NCBI RefSeq assembly: GCF_001270745.1
Contig: NZ_LFXL01000053.1
Coordinates: 1-42,701, forward strand
DNA from: Jiangella muralis
GTDB lineage: Bacteria > Actinomycetota > Actinomycetes > Jiangellales > Jiangellaceae
Length of the DNA: 42,701 bases
Direction: 5' to 3'
Shown here: positions 6,761-15,310 of the stretch, piece after piece
Numbering within the stretch: position 1 is the first letter of the stretch
Layout: each line of letters opens with the position of its first letter
The notes under the pieces: generated by a model
What the model was told of the DNA's origin: nothing
What the model saw: only the letters and a program-made list of their open reading frames with translations
The model's database searches: none
Program-made: the position numbers and the translations under genes

Positions 6761-8041
6761 ATGGCCACCGCCACCATCCGCGGCGTAGAGCTGGTCAAGG
6801 CCGGGAAATGGAACGCCTCGACCGGGCCCGTCGAGGTCACCACCGAAGACCTGGCATCGATCGTCGAGGCGTACGGCGACGCCGGCGTCGACCGGCCCGT
6901 GATCAAGCTGGGGCACATCGACCCCAGGTTCGACGGCGAGCCGGCGCTCGGGTGGGTCGCGAACGTCCGCGCGAAGGACGGCGACCCCGACACGGTGGTA
7001 GGCGACATCGTCGGCATCCCGGCGAAGCTCGCCGAGATCATGCCGACGGCCTACCGGCGCCGCTCGGTCGAGATCGCGCACGGGCTGCGCACCGCCGCCG
7101 GCAAGACGTACCGGGCCGCGCTCACCGGGCTCGCGCTGCTCGGCGTCTCCCGGCCCGCCGTGAAGGGACTGGCTGACGTCCTCGCGCTGTACGGCGCGCC
7201 GCCGGCCGAGGCCGAGCGGGTCGACCTGGTCGAGTTCGTCGACGGCGTCGACGACGCGGCCGCCGTCGCCTGGCTGGCCGCTGCCCGTGTCGAGGTCGTC
7301 CAGCTCGCCGAGGCCAGCGGCATCCCCGACGACAAGGTCGACGCCGCCCTCGCGCGGCTCGACCGTCTCGCCGGCGTGCACGACACGGCATCCATCCCAC
7401 ACGCGGTCGTCGACCCCGCCAAAGCTGACGACGACGGCACAGACCAGGGCCCGGCAACCGCCGGCGCCACGAACGGAAGGAAGCGCATGGCCAAGATCAA
7501 GCGCGACCAGGTGACCGCCGCGCTGGCCGAGGCCAGCGACGACGACGTCGAGGCGAAGCTGCGCGAGCTGCTGGGCGACGACGGCACCGAGGACGCGGAC
7601 AAGGCCAAGGCCGCCGAGGCTGCCGAGGCGGCCGAGGCCGAGAAGGCGAAGAAGGACGCGGCCGACAAGGTCGACGAGCCGAAGCCGAACGACGACGGCA
7701 CCGTCACCTTGACCGCGGCGCAGCTCACCGCGCTCACGCAGAACGCGTCCCTGGGTGCGGCCGCGCACGGCGAGTTGGCCGAGCAGCGGCACGCCCGCAT
7801 CCTCGACGACGCGGTGCGCGCCGGGAAGATCACGCCCCCGGAGCTGGAGGCGTGGCAGACCGCGCTCACCGGCGACGAGCCGGGCACGGTCACGCTGCTC
7901 GACAAGATCCAGCCGCGGTTCAACACCGAGGCCGCCGGCCACGCGACCACGCCCGCGACGACGCAGCTCAGCGCCTCGGAAGAGGCCGCGTGGGCGGCGT
8001 TCGAGTCGGACACGTTCGGCATCACCGACGGGAGCAAGTGA
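6761..8041 (+). CDS. Mu I-like prohead protease fused to scaffold
   Basis: A 426-residue protein. Residues 1-160 match the Mu gpI-like protease/scaffold pattern: VIKLGHIDPRFDGEPALGWV, MPTAYRRRSVEI and TYRAALTGLALLGVSRPAV. Residues 243-426 form an Ala/Glu/Lys-rich coiled coil (about 280-310) and a helical C-terminus typical of capsid scaffolds. The protein should direct assembly of the major capsid protein and then degrade the scaffold. ATG 6761 is two bases after the upstream stop. An internal ATG at 7487 with a strong ribosome site would yield the scaffold alone, as in Mu I/Z and lambda C/Nu3. The catalytic residues were not assigned with certainty. Confidence 0.85.
   Translation: MATATIRGVELVKAGKWNASTGPVEVTTEDLASIVEAYGDAGVDRPVIKLGHIDPRFDGEPALGWVANVRAKDGDPDTVVGDIVGIPAKLAEIMPTAYRRRSVEIAHGLRTAAGKTYRAALTGLALLGVSRPAVKGLADVLALYGAPPAEAERVDLVEFVDGVDDAAAVAWLAAARVEVVQLAEASGIPDDKVDAALARLDRLAGVHDTASIPHAVVDPAKADDDGTDQGPATAGATNGRKRMAKIKRDQVTAALAEASDDDVEAKLRELLGDDGTEDADKAKAAEAAEAAEAEKAKKDAADKVDEPKPNDDGTVTLTAAQLTALTQNASLGAAAHGELAEQRHARILDDAVRAGKITPPELEAWQTALTGDEPGTVTLLDKIQPRFNTEAAGHATTPATTQLSASEEAAWAAFESDTFGITDGSK
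7487..8041 (+). CDS. nested scaffold protein from an internal start
   Basis: In the same frame as the protease gene, ATG 7487 is preceded by GGAAGGAAG, ending three bases upstream, a far better ribosome site than that of the full-length gene. The 184-residue product starts MAKIKRDQVTAALAEA, carries an acidic/lysine-rich coiled coil, and ends with a helical segment suited to capsid binding. Nested scaffolds are known in Mu (Z) and lambda (Nu3). Use of this start is inferred from the ribosome site and domain boundary. Confidence 0.65.
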   Translation: MAKIKRDQVTAALAEASDDDVEAKLRELLGDDGTEDADKAKAAEAAEAAEAEKAKKDAADKVDEPKPNDDGTVTLTAAQLTALTQNASLGAAAHGELAEQRHARILDDAVRAGKITPPELEAWQTALTGDEPGTVTLLDKIQPRFNTEAAGHATTPATTQLSASEEAAWAAFESDTFGITDGSK

Positions 8042-8042
8042 C

Positions 8043-8423
8043 ATGGCGAACGACGCGATCCCCCTCTACGCCCCCGGCTCCGACCTCACCTGCAAGGCCG
8101 CGTCGAACGTGACCGGCAAGCGGCTCGTCAAGGTGTCCGGCAACGGCTCGGGCAACGTCCTCGTCGCGCACTCCGGTGCAGGCGAAGCCGCGTTCGGTGT
8201 CGCCGGGTGGGACGTCGCGACGGGCCAGCTCGTCAACGTCCTCCGTGAGGGCGTCCTGCCCGTCACCGCCGGCACGAACCTCACCGCCGGCGCCGTCGTC
8301 CAGGCCGGCGCGGCCGGCGTCGTCGTCGCGGTCTCGACCGGCATCCCCATCGGGACCGTCGTGTTCGACGTCGCCAGCGGCGCCGACGCGTTCGTCGCGT
8401 TCAACCCCGCCCTCGTCGCCTGA
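8043..8423 (+). CDS. DUF2190-like capsid cement / decoration protein
   Basis: A 126-residue beta-rich, Gly/Val/Ala-rich protein of the capsid cement class: LYAPGSDLTCKAASNVTGKR, then GVAGWDVATGQLVNVLREGV, then VTAGTNLTAGAVVQAG. Small proteins of this pattern trim the capsid surface and stabilise it after expansion. The ATG follows the protease stop by one base, with GGGAG about eight bases upstream. Its place between protease/scaffold and major capsid genes is the usual one. High translation is expected because the copy number would match that of the capsid protein. Confidence 0.8.
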   Translation: MANDAIPLYAPGSDLTCKAASNVTGKRLVKVSGNGSGNVLVAHSGAGEAAFGVAGWDVATGQLVNVLREGVLPVTAGTNLTAGAVVQAGAAGVVVAVSTGIPIGTVVFDVASGADAFVAFNPALVA

Positions 8424-8465
8424 CCGGGCCCCGACAACCCGTCTGACCAGCAAAGGAGATAGACC

Positions 8466-9359
8466 GTGCTGACAAACCCGCCGGGGCCGCCCACCATCAA
8501 CGGCCGGCTGATCACCGTCGACATGTGGCTCAAGAACCCGACGAGGGTCCAGCGAGTCATGGAGGAGCTGTCGCGCGAGCGGTTCGTCGCCGACTTCCTC
8601 TTCGCCCCCGGCGACGCGCAGGGCGGCGCCGTGATCTACGACCAGGTCACGGAGCAGGACCTCTACACCGACCGCGACGTGCAGGAGATCGCGCCCGGTG
8701 CCGAGTTCCCCCTCGTGGGTGCGTCGGACCCGACCCCCAAGGTCGACGCCGTCGTCAAGCGTGGTGGAGCGTTCCTCGTCACGTACGAGAACGTGCGCCG
8801 CAACCAGCGCGACGTCATCCAGCGGGGCACCACCAAGCTTCGCAACACGATGATCAAGAAGGTCGACAGTGTCGCCATGGCGAAGATCACCGCCGAGCCG
8901 CTGAAGCAGGGCGGCAACGCGGCCGACGAGTGGACCGTCGCCGCGACCGGCGACCCGCTGTCGGACTTCTACACCGCGAAGTCCGCGATCAGCCAGAGTG
9001 ACCTCGGCTACGAGCCCGACACGACGGTCATCCACCCGTCCGACGCGCTCAACCTGTTGAAGCGGAAGGACATCCGCGACGCGCTGCCTCGGGAAAACAC
9101 CACCATCAACCCGGTCCTGTCGGGGAAGCTGGCCGGTCTCGCGGGCATCGAAAACTGGGTCGTCACCAACCGGCAGACCGCCGGCGTCGTCGACGTCTGC
9201 CAGGCGAAGATCATCGGCTCGCAGCGCGACGAGCTGCCCCTGTACACGCGGGTCATCGACCTGCCGTGGCGCGAGGCGTGGCTCGTCCAGGCCGGCCGGG
9301 TGTCCGTGCCGATCATCACGGACCCGCTCGCCATCTACCGGATCTCCGGTACGCAGTGA
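8466..9359 (+). CDS. major capsid protein
   Basis: A 297-residue protein with the features of a Mu-like or HK97-fold major head protein. An N-terminal arm is followed by ADFLFAPGDAQGGAVIYDQV, the E-loop region with DREVQEIAPGAEFP-like text (here DRDVQEIAPGAEFPLVG), and a helical core (VTYENVRRNQRDVIQRG). The end is VSVPIITDPLAIYRI. It forms the capsid shell around packaged DNA. The GTG start at 8466 has AAAGGAG seven bases upstream, the strongest ribosome site in this part of the operon, which fits a highly made protein. The stop overlaps the ATG of the next gene. Confidence 0.85.
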   Translation: MLTNPPGPPTINGRLITVDMWLKNPTRVQRVMEELSRERFVADFLFAPGDAQGGAVIYDQVTEQDLYTDRDVQEIAPGAEFPLVGASDPTPKVDAVVKRGGAFLVTYENVRRNQRDVIQRGTTKLRNTMIKKVDSVAMAKITAEPLKQGGNAADEWTVAATGDPLSDFYTAKSAISQSDLGYEPDTTVIHPSDALNLLKRKDIRDALPRENTTINPVLSGKLAGLAGIENWVVTNRQTAGVVDVCQAKIIGSQRDELPLYTRVIDLPWREAWLVQAGRVSVPIITDPLAIYRISGTQ

Positions 9360-9937
9360 TGGCGGGCCCCACCACTGCGGAGAAGCGCGAGGCCGCCAAG
9401 GCCGCCGCGCTCGCCAAGCTGGCCGCCGGCGCGGACCCCGCACCGGACGTCAGCTCCGCGGCGCCCACAGCCCCGGAGACGGCCCCCGCGGTCGCCCCGG
9501 TGCCCGAGGTCGCCGCACCGACTCCCGGCGCCAGCAGCCCCCCTGCTGGCGCCGGGGACAGCGCGCCGGCCGCCTCCCCCGAGGCGCCCGGCGCAGAGGC
9601 CACCGTCGACGGCGCGGGCAACGCCGACGACGGGGCCGCAGCCGAGGCGGCCCGCGCGGCCGCCCTGGCTCTGCTCGTGGCCGGCGGGGCACCGGTCACG
9701 AGTTCCACGGTGGGTGGTGGGGACGCCGCCCCGCAACCGGTCATCACGCCCAACGGCGTGGTCCGGGAGTGGGGCGGCTCCCGCCGCATGCTCGTCGTCG
9801 CGTCGCGGTTCAACGTGATGGTCAACGGCCAGCACAGCACCGCCCAGCGCGGCGACGTCGTCCTCATCGACGACAAGTACGCCGACCGCGGCGTCAAGCT
9901 CGGCGTCCTCGCACCGGCGCCCGACGCCAGCGCGTAG
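9359..9937 (+). CDS. Ala/Pro-rich structural protein with a folded C-terminus
   Basis: A 192-residue protein starting at the ATG that overlaps the capsid stop. Residues 1-120 are low-complexity Ala/Pro/Glu/Thr and probably disordered, with a helical Ala/Lys-rich start (AEKREAAKAAALAKLA). Residues about 125-185 look folded (REWGGSRRMLVVASRFNVMV, then GDVVLIDDKYADRGVKLG). The position between capsid and connector genes suggests a head or connector accessory protein. I do not recognise the family. Confidence 0.65.
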   Translation: MAGPTTAEKREAAKAAALAKLAAGADPAPDVSSAAPTAPETAPAVAPVPEVAAPTPGASSPPAGAGDSAPAASPEAPGAEATVDGAGNADDGAAAEAARAAALALLVAGGAPVTSSTVGGGDAAPQPVITPNGVVREWGGSRRMLVVASRFNVMVNGQHSTAQRGDVVLIDDKYADRGVKLGVLAPAPDASA

Positions 9938-9964
9938 CACTAGACCAGGAAAGGAGAGCGGCGA

Positions 9965-10438
9965 ATGGCTGAGGGCCAGCCTTGGGGCGCGACCGTCGAC
10001 GGTGTCGCCGCTCTCCTACCTGACGCGCCGCTGCTCGAATCGGCGCCGGTGAACCCGCAGCCCGGGCAGAAGATCGTCACCAGGGCCACCGTGCAGGAGT
10101 GGGTTGACCAGTTCTGCGCGAAGGTGGCGCTACGCCTCGACGGGTGGGAAGCGCTGCGCGATGACTCGCGGCGGGAGTACGTGAAGCTCACTGCCTGCGA
10201 CCTCGTGCACAACGCGGCCGGCAGCTACGCGCAGGCGGCCCGGTTCCCCGAGCGTGCAGGCAAGGCGACCGACAGCTACTCGGGCATCCTGTGGGACCGC
10301 TACACCACCGGCCTCGACGCCCTGGCGAAGCTGGTCGAGGAGTGGACGCAGGACCCCGACGAGTCGGCCGACCCGACGTCGGACCGGCCGGCCTGGTCGT
10401 TCCCGCCGGTGACGTTCTACGACGGCATCAGGTGGTGA
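9965..10438 (+). CDS. probable head-tail connector protein
   Basis: A 157-residue, mainly helical protein (VQEWVDQFCAKVALRLDGWE, RREYVKLTACDLVHNAAGSY, then SGILWDRYTTGLDALAKLVEEW). Its size, helical content and place after the capsid gene and before the tail-completion gene suit an adaptor of the gp6/gp15 or DUF1320 type. The ATG has AGGAAAGGAG about eight bases upstream. The family assignment rests on context and pattern, so it is tentative. Confidence 0.6.
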   Translation: MAEGQPWGATVDGVAALLPDAPLLESAPVNPQPGQKIVTRATVQEWVDQFCAKVALRLDGWEALRDDSRREYVKLTACDLVHNAAGSYAQAARFPERAGKATDSYSGILWDRYTTGLDALAKLVEEWTQDPDESADPTSDRPAWSFPPVTFYDGIRW

Positions 10439-10442
10439 CGTC

Positions 10443-10898
10443 GTGCGGATCTCGTTCGCGTTCTACGGCGACGTGCAGCTCGACCGCACGCTCGCCCGCG
10501 TCGGCGACAACGTCGACGACCTGACGCCGGTCTGGTACTGGCTCGCCGAGTCGTTCCAGCGTGCCGAGACCCGGCAGTTCAACAGCGAAGGTGCGTTCGC
10601 GTCGGGCGGCTGGTCGCCGCTGTCGCCGCGGTACGCCCGCTGGAAGGCACGCCACTACCCCGGCACGCGAGTCCTCGAACGCACAGGCGCGCTGCGAAAG
10701 AGCCTGACCACGCGGCCGTTCGGGGTCGAGGTCATCGAGAACAAGTCGATGGCGATCGGCTCCGACGTCGACTACGGCCGCCACCACCAGCGCGGCGGCG
10801 CCGGGCTGCCGCAGCGGCGCCCGGTCGAGCTGACGGAGAACATGCGCCGCGAGTGGATGCGCCGCATCCAACGCTTCGTGATCACCGGCAACGCCTAA
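10443..10898 (+). CDS. phage virion morphogenesis protein (Mu G-like tail completion)
   Basis: A 151-residue protein. It contains GWSPLSPRYARWKARHYPG, RVLERTGALRKSLT, and SDVDYGRHHQRGGAGLPQR, the W.PLS..Y..wK / L..tG.L..S / YG..HQ.G pattern of the virion morphogenesis family (Mu gpG, P2 gpS), which helps finish or attach the tail. The GTG start overlaps nothing but lies four bases after the connector stop. Its place before the tail genes agrees with this role. Confidence 0.75.
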   Translation: MRISFAFYGDVQLDRTLARVGDNVDDLTPVWYWLAESFQRAETRQFNSEGAFASGGWSPLSPRYARWKARHYPGTRVLERTGALRKSLTTRPFGVEVIENKSMAIGSDVDYGRHHQRGGAGLPQRRPVELTENMRREWMRRIQRFVITGNA

Positions 10899-10922
10899 CC
10901 CACCTGACCAGGAGAAACGCTC

Positions 10923-11285
10923 ATGGATGCGGCCTACTTCGCTCGGCTCGGCTCGACCGGCCCGGACGCCATCACGCACATCGGGCTCGTCAACGGCGCC
11001 GGCGTCGAACTGACCGGCGGCGACCCGGCCTACGCGCGGCAGCCCGTCACCTGGACTGACGCCGCGCTCGCCCGGCCGACGACCGACCTGCCGTTCGACA
11101 TCCCGCCGGGCTCGACCGTGGCCGGGTGGCGCGGCTACAGCGCTGCCACCGGCGGCACGAACTACGGCGGCGCCGCCGTCGTCGACGACCAGGGCGCCCC
11201 GGCCCCCGAGACGTACACCGGGCAGGGCACGTACCTGCTGCGCGCCGCCGACACGGGCATCCTCCACCGCGCCCCGGTGGGCTGA
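10923..11285 (+). CDS. phage structural protein, possible capsid or tail fibre unit
   Basis: A 120-residue beta-rich protein: HIGLVNGAGVELTGGDPAYARQPVTW, a fibre-like entry pattern, then FDIPPGSTVAGWRGYSAATGG. Proteins with an 'xHIGLvngaG.EltGg.YaRq.vtW' start are common phage structural proteins annotated as tail or head fibres. The ATG has AGGAGAAA seven bases upstream. It is followed after two bases by the large lectin-like gene, and the two may form a surface fibre or decoration. The function is inferred. Confidence 0.55.
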   Translation: MDAAYFARLGSTGPDAITHIGLVNGAGVELTGGDPAYARQPVTWTDAALARPTTDLPFDIPPGSTVAGWRGYSAATGGTNYGGAAVVDDQGAPAPETYTGQGTYLLRAADTGILHRAPVG

Positions 11286-11287
11286 CC

Positions 11288-13486
11288 GTGACCGTCACCC
11301 GGTTCGACGGCGCTACCCTGCCCGCCGGGTGGACGGCCGTCACTCCGGCGGGCTCGTCGGTCGTCGTCGGCGGCGGGTACGCCGAGCTGGCCATCGCCCC
11401 CGGCCAGACCATGAACAGCCTGTTCACGACGGGGACCACACCGCAGGGCCCGCACATCTGGACCCCGGTCGGCGGGTCGTGGGACATCGCCGTCGCGCTG
11501 GCGGAAGAGTCGATCACTCTCCCCAATCAGGGTCTCGACCTGCTCGCGCTGAACTCGGCGACGATCCAGGGTGCCCGGTTCGCGTCGTTCACCGACGCGC
11601 AGGCCGGCACGTTCCGCGCCGACCGGATGTGGTTCGGGTTCCACCGGTGGGGCACGACGAACACCAGCGGCACCCGCGCCTCCATCACCACGACCGACAC
11701 CCTCGGCAGCGTCCTCTACGGCGGCCCGACGTGGCTTCGGCTCGCCTACGACCAGCCCACCACCACGTTCACCTACTCGGCCAGCATGGACGGCCGCACC
11801 TGGTACGTCATCGCGACGGCCGTTTCGGCGGTGCCGGCTGACCGGTTCGCCATCCACGCCACAGCCACACCCTCCGGGACCGAGGGCCGCGTGCAGCGCA
11901 TCGCCGCCGTCGTCGACATGGTCGGCCGCAGCGGCGACGCCACCACACCGCCGCCGGCCGTGACCCGGCGGACCATCCACGCGACGAACTTCGCCGACGG
12001 CGCGGTGCCGGCGTGGCTCACCCCGGCCACGGCCGCGGGCGGCACGGTCACCCCGGCCACGGGCAGCGTCACCCTGTCGACGGACGGGACGCAGCTCGGG
12101 TCGCTCGCCTGGCTGACGGCGGCCGCGGATCTACCCGCTGATCACGGCATGCTGCTCCGCTACGAGATCCCCGTCGCCGGGCACACGAACTCGTTCTGGG
12201 TGCCCACGATCCGCGGCGCGGCCACGACCAGCGTCGCCGGCGCCAAGACCCCCGACGACAAGTTCGGCGCCGGCGTCTCGATGCTGTTCGAGCTGCCCGC
12301 CCGGCAGCACTCGACGGCTGGCACCGTGATCCGGCTGCTGCGCCGCTCCCCCATCGCTACCGCGGCGTCGATGACCGGGACGCGTGAGTTCGACGGCTAC
12401 ACGATGCTCGTTGAGAACCTGGCCGGTGAGGTGTCCACCGTCGGTGGCCCGGTCACGTGGGTCCGGCTGGAAGCGGCCGGCGACACGATCCGTGGGCGCC
12501 TCTGGTACGACGGCAATCCCGAGCCGTCGACGTGGCCGTACCAGGTCGAGGACCACATGCGGAAGGGGCTGCGGGCTGCCATCACGCTCGCGCACAACGA
12601 CGCGACGAACGAGGCCGCGGCGTCTGCTGTGCGGCTGTCCTCGGTCGAGCTGTACGAACTCGCCGAGCATCACGAGGGCGGCGGGGTCGCCGTCGTGGAG
12701 GCCGCGCCCACCGGTGGCGGGCTGTCGGCCCGGCCCGGCGGCGCCGTCTCCGTGGCCGAGGCGGTCGCCGACGGCGGCGGGGTCAGCTCGCGAGCCGGCG
12801 GCGGCGTCGCCCTGGTCGACGTCATCGCGGACGGCGACGGCTCGTCGGGCCGCGCTGGCGGCGGCGTGTCCGTCGTGGAGGTCGTCGCGTCCGGTGGTGG
12901 CGGGCCCTACGTCCAGGACCCGACCGGCATCGAGGGCGCCTCCGAGCTGGTCGCCGCAGCGGTCCGCGACCGCATGCCGGGGAAGCTGACCGAGCTGCGC
13001 GCCCGCTACAGGGTCGGGCCCGACAAGCTGCCAGACCTGGCGCACGTGCTCGCCCACGACCAGGTACAGCTACCGATCGAGTTTTGGCCGTGCGTGCTGG
13101 TCGTCGGGCAGGACACCCGCGCCATCACGCCCGCCCGGGTGACCGGCACCACCGAGAGCTACGCGTGCACGTACGCGCTGCGGCTGTTCGTGTGGGCCCG
13201 CGGCACCCACGCCGCCGAGACCGACACCGCGCGGAAGCGGTACACGCTCGCGGTGCGTGAGCTGCTGCTGACGCGCCGCGTCCTCGGCCCGCTGGCCGCG
13301 GTCGCCCCGACGTCGATCACCGAGTCGTACAGCGAGGTTGCCGTCGACGACTCGGCGGCCACCATCGCCGGTGCGTACGTCACCGTCGACGTCACGGTCG
13401 AGGAGACCATCGACCACGGCGGCGTCGGCACGGTCGAGTCGATAGCGCTCGACACGGGCGCCCTCCCACCACATCCCGCGCTCTGA
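11288..13486 (+). CDS. lectin-like repeat protein fused to a tail terminator-like domain
   Basis: A 732-residue protein from GTG 11288, two bases after the previous stop. Residues about 1-215 and 225-455 look like two jelly-roll/laminin-G-like domains (WLRLAYDQPTTTFTYSASMD and WVRLEAAGDTIRGRLWYDG are typical). Residues 464-539 are 20-residue Gly-rich repeats. The C-terminal ~180 residues (ASELVAAAVRDRMPGKLTEL ... YTLAVRELLLTRRVLG ... AGAYVTVDVTVEETID) resemble a phage tail terminator / completion protein. Such domains are normally separate genes, so this looks like a fusion that would place carbohydrate-binding domains at the neck. The reading frame is intact. Fold assignments are by pattern only, so each should be tested separately. 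Confidence 0.55.
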   Translation: MTVTRFDGATLPAGWTAVTPAGSSVVVGGGYAELAIAPGQTMNSLFTTGTTPQGPHIWTPVGGSWDIAVALAEESITLPNQGLDLLALNSATIQGARFASFTDAQAGTFRADRMWFGFHRWGTTNTSGTRASITTTDTLGSVLYGGPTWLRLAYDQPTTTFTYSASMDGRTWYVIATAVSAVPADRFAIHATATPSGTEGRVQRIAAVVDMVGRSGDATTPPPAVTRRTIHATNFADGAVPAWLTPATAAGGTVTPATGSVTLSTDGTQLGSLAWLTAAADLPADHGMLLRYEIPVAGHTNSFWVPTIRGAATTSVAGAKTPDDKFGAGVSMLFELPARQHSTAGTVIRLLRRSPIATAASMTGTREFDGYTMLVENLAGEVSTVGGPVTWVRLEAAGDTIRGRLWYDGNPEPSTWPYQVEDHMRKGLRAAITLAHNDATNEAAASAVRLSSVELYELAEHHEGGGVAVVEAAPTGGGLSARPGGAVSVAEAVADGGGVSSRAGGGVALVDVIADGDGSSGRAGGGVSVVEVVASGGGGPYVQDPTGIEGASELVAAAVRDRMPGKLTELRARYRVGPDKLPDLAHVLAHDQVQLPIEFWPCVLVVGQDTRAITPARVTGTTESYACTYALRLFVWARGTHAAETDTARKRYTLAVRELLLTRRVLGPLAAVAPTSITESYSEVAVDDSAATIAGAYVTVDVTVEETIDHGGVGTVESIALDTGALPPHPAL
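12677..12904 (+). repeat. 60-nt tandem repeats encoding 20-residue Gly-rich units
   Basis: Three full units and one partial unit of the pattern GGGVxVVExxAxGGGxSSRA lie in frame between the lectin-like part and the terminator-like domain. Alternating hydrophobic and Gly-rich segments could form a beta-roll or a flexible linker. In-frame copy number changes are possible. Confidence 0.75.
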
Positions 13487-13501
13487 AACGACGCTGCCGG
13501 T
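13448..13501 (+). promoter_or_regulatory. 54-nt late leader element, copy 2
   Basis: GACACGGG begins 51 bases before ATG 13502, TCCCACC is 39 bases before it, and ACGCTG lies about 11 bases upstream. The element overlaps the last codons of the preceding gene. It aligns without gaps over the first 22 bases with copies before 6480, 23318 and 24499. Confidence 0.45.
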
Positions 13502-13831
13502 ATGGCTCAGTGGGAGACGTTGTACAACCCCGGCGACACGCCGCGCCGGCGCACCGCGGACGGCCGCATGATCGGCGCCCGCTCCTGGGGCACCGGCGAC
13601 GTCGAGTCGCCGGTCGTCGCCGCTGCTGTCGCCGCGTGCCGGCTGCTCGTCGTCCAGACCCTCGACCCGGTACCGGCGACCGGCGTCACCAGGGCGGCCG
13701 CTGCTGCCATGCGTGAGACGCACGAGGCGCGGCACCTGGCCGCGCAGGCGCGCGAGCGCCGACGTTCCCGCGCGAAGACCAACACCGACGACACGGCGGC
13801 CGACGGCGGCGCCGGCGACAGCGAGGAGTGA
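13502..13831 (+). CDS. small hypothetical structural-operon protein
   Basis: A 109-residue protein: a folded start (WETLYNPGDTPRRRTADGRM, SWGTGDVESPVVAAAVAACR), then a helix (AAAAAMRETHEARHLAAQAR) and an acidic C-terminal tail. It lacks a Shine-Dalgarno and begins behind a late leader element. It lies one base before the sheath gene, so it is probably a small tail or neck protein or a sheath chaperone. The family was not recognised. Confidence 0.6.
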   Translation: MAQWETLYNPGDTPRRRTADGRMIGARSWGTGDVESPVVAAAVAACRLLVVQTLDPVPATGVTRAAAAAMRETHEARHLAAQARERRRSRAKTNTDDTAADGGAGDSEE

Positions 13832-13832
13832 C

Positions 13833-15293
13833 ATGCCCGGCGTAACCATCACCACAGCGACCCGGCAAGGGCCGGTCGCGCCGGCCAGCGACCAGGCCGC
13901 GCGGTACTTCGTGCTCGGCCTCACCGAGCGCGGCGACGCCACCGTCCCCGTCCGGGTGCGGTCCCTCGGCGAGTACGAGGCGCTGCTCGGGCAGCGTGTC
14001 GCGTACGGCGCGCTGCACGACGACCTGCGGGTGTTCTTCGAGGAAGGCGGCGCCGAGGCGTTCGTCGCCCGCGTCGTCGGGCCGGCCGCGTCCGCCGGCA
14101 CGTTGCAGCTCATGGACCGCGCGACCCCGGCGGTCGCGACGCTGTCCGTGACCGCGGCGTCGCCCGGCGCCTGGTCGACCGGGATGACCGTCGCCGTCGA
14201 GGCCGGCACCGCCGCCGGCACGTTCCGGCTTGTCATCTCCTACGGCGGCCGCGTCGTCGAGCGGTACGACAACATCGCCACGCCGGCCGCCGCCGTCACC
14301 CGCACCGCGGCGTCGACGTGGATCACCGTCGCCGACCTCGGTTCGGTCACCGCGGCGCCCGACAACCTCCCGGCCGTTCTCGCCGCGACGGCGCTGTCGG
14401 CCGGCACCGACGACCGCGCCAACGTCGACGCGCCCGAGGTCGTCGCCGCGGCCGCCCGGTTCGCCCCCGAGCTGGGCGCCGGCATCGTCGCCGCGCCTGG
14501 CTACACCGCCGACCTCGTCGGGCCCGGCCTGATCGAGCACGCCCGCACGCACAACCGGCTCGTCGCGCTGGCGATGGACGTCGACGCGGTCGAGTCCGAG
14601 GCGACCGCAGCCGCGGCCACTCTGGGCGCGCTGCCGGGCTCGGAGCACGCCGGCCTGTTCTACCCGTGGGTGCTGATGCCGGACGGCGCAGGCGCCCGCC
14701 CGATCCCGCCCGAGGGGTACGTCGCGGCGTGCCGGGCCCGCGCGCACCGCGACGTCGGCCCGTGGCGCGCGCCGGCCGGGCAGATCGCGCAGTCCCGGTA
14801 CATCCTCGGCCCGTCGGTCGAGCTGAACCGGGCCGCCGGCGACGCCCTCGACGAGGGCCGCGTCAGCGCCATCCGCCGCATCGTGAACACGACCCGCCTC
14901 TACGGGTGGCGGTCGCTGTCCCCCGATGCCGACAACTACGCCCTGCTCGTCGGGCGGGACATGCTCAACTACCTCGCGGTGCAGGCCGAGGCGCTGCTCG
15001 AACCGTTCGTGTTCGAGACCATCGACGGCGGCGGCCGGCTGCTGTCGCGAGTCGAGTCCACCCTCGTCGGGCTCGTCGACCCGATCCGCGCCGACGGCGG
15101 CCTGTTCGAGCGGCTGACCGAGGACGGCGAGCAGATCGACCCCGGCTATTCCGTCGACGTCGGCGAGACCGTGAACACCGACGCCGTGCTCGCGTCGAAC
15201 ACGATCAACGCCGTGCTCGCCGTCCGGGTGTCGCCGGTCGGCACCCTCATCCGGCTCACCATCGTCAAGGCCGCCCTGACGGCGTCCGTCTGA
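13833..15293 (+). CDS. contractile tail sheath protein
   Basis: A 486-residue tail sheath protein. Typical features are the start MPGVTITTATRQGPVA, the Gly-rich ARYFVLGLTERGDATVPVRV domain, GALHDDLRVFFEEGGAEAFV (the 'vr.FF.nGG..ayvvRv' motif), and the C-terminal part AIRRIVNTTRLYGWRSLSPD, MLNYLAVQAEALLEPFVFE. It polymerises around the tube and contracts to drive the tube through the cell envelope. This gene fixes the particle as a myovirus. GAGGAG lies five bases before the ATG. The usual partner, the tube gene, follows directly. Confidence 0.92.
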   Translation: MPGVTITTATRQGPVAPASDQAARYFVLGLTERGDATVPVRVRSLGEYEALLGQRVAYGALHDDLRVFFEEGGAEAFVARVVGPAASAGTLQLMDRATPAVATLSVTAASPGAWSTGMTVAVEAGTAAGTFRLVISYGGRVVERYDNIATPAAAVTRTAASTWITVADLGSVTAAPDNLPAVLAATALSAGTDDRANVDAPEVVAAAARFAPELGAGIVAAPGYTADLVGPGLIEHARTHNRLVALAMDVDAVESEATAAAATLGALPGSEHAGLFYPWVLMPDGAGARPIPPEGYVAACRARAHRDVGPWRAPAGQIAQSRYILGPSVELNRAAGDALDEGRVSAIRRIVNTTRLYGWRSLSPDADNYALLVGRDMLNYLAVQAEALLEPFVFETIDGGGRLLSRVESTLVGLVDPIRADGGLFERLTEDGEQIDPGYSVDVGETVNTDAVLASNTINAVLAVRVSPVGTLIRLTIVKAALTASV

Positions 15294-15310
15294 GAAGGGA
15301 GAAACCGATC

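Noticed and set aside
8022..9443. Leftward frame of about 473 codons opposite the cement and capsid genes
   Set aside because: Shadow of the capsid genes, low-complexity Asp/Gly/Arg-rich product and no ribosome site.
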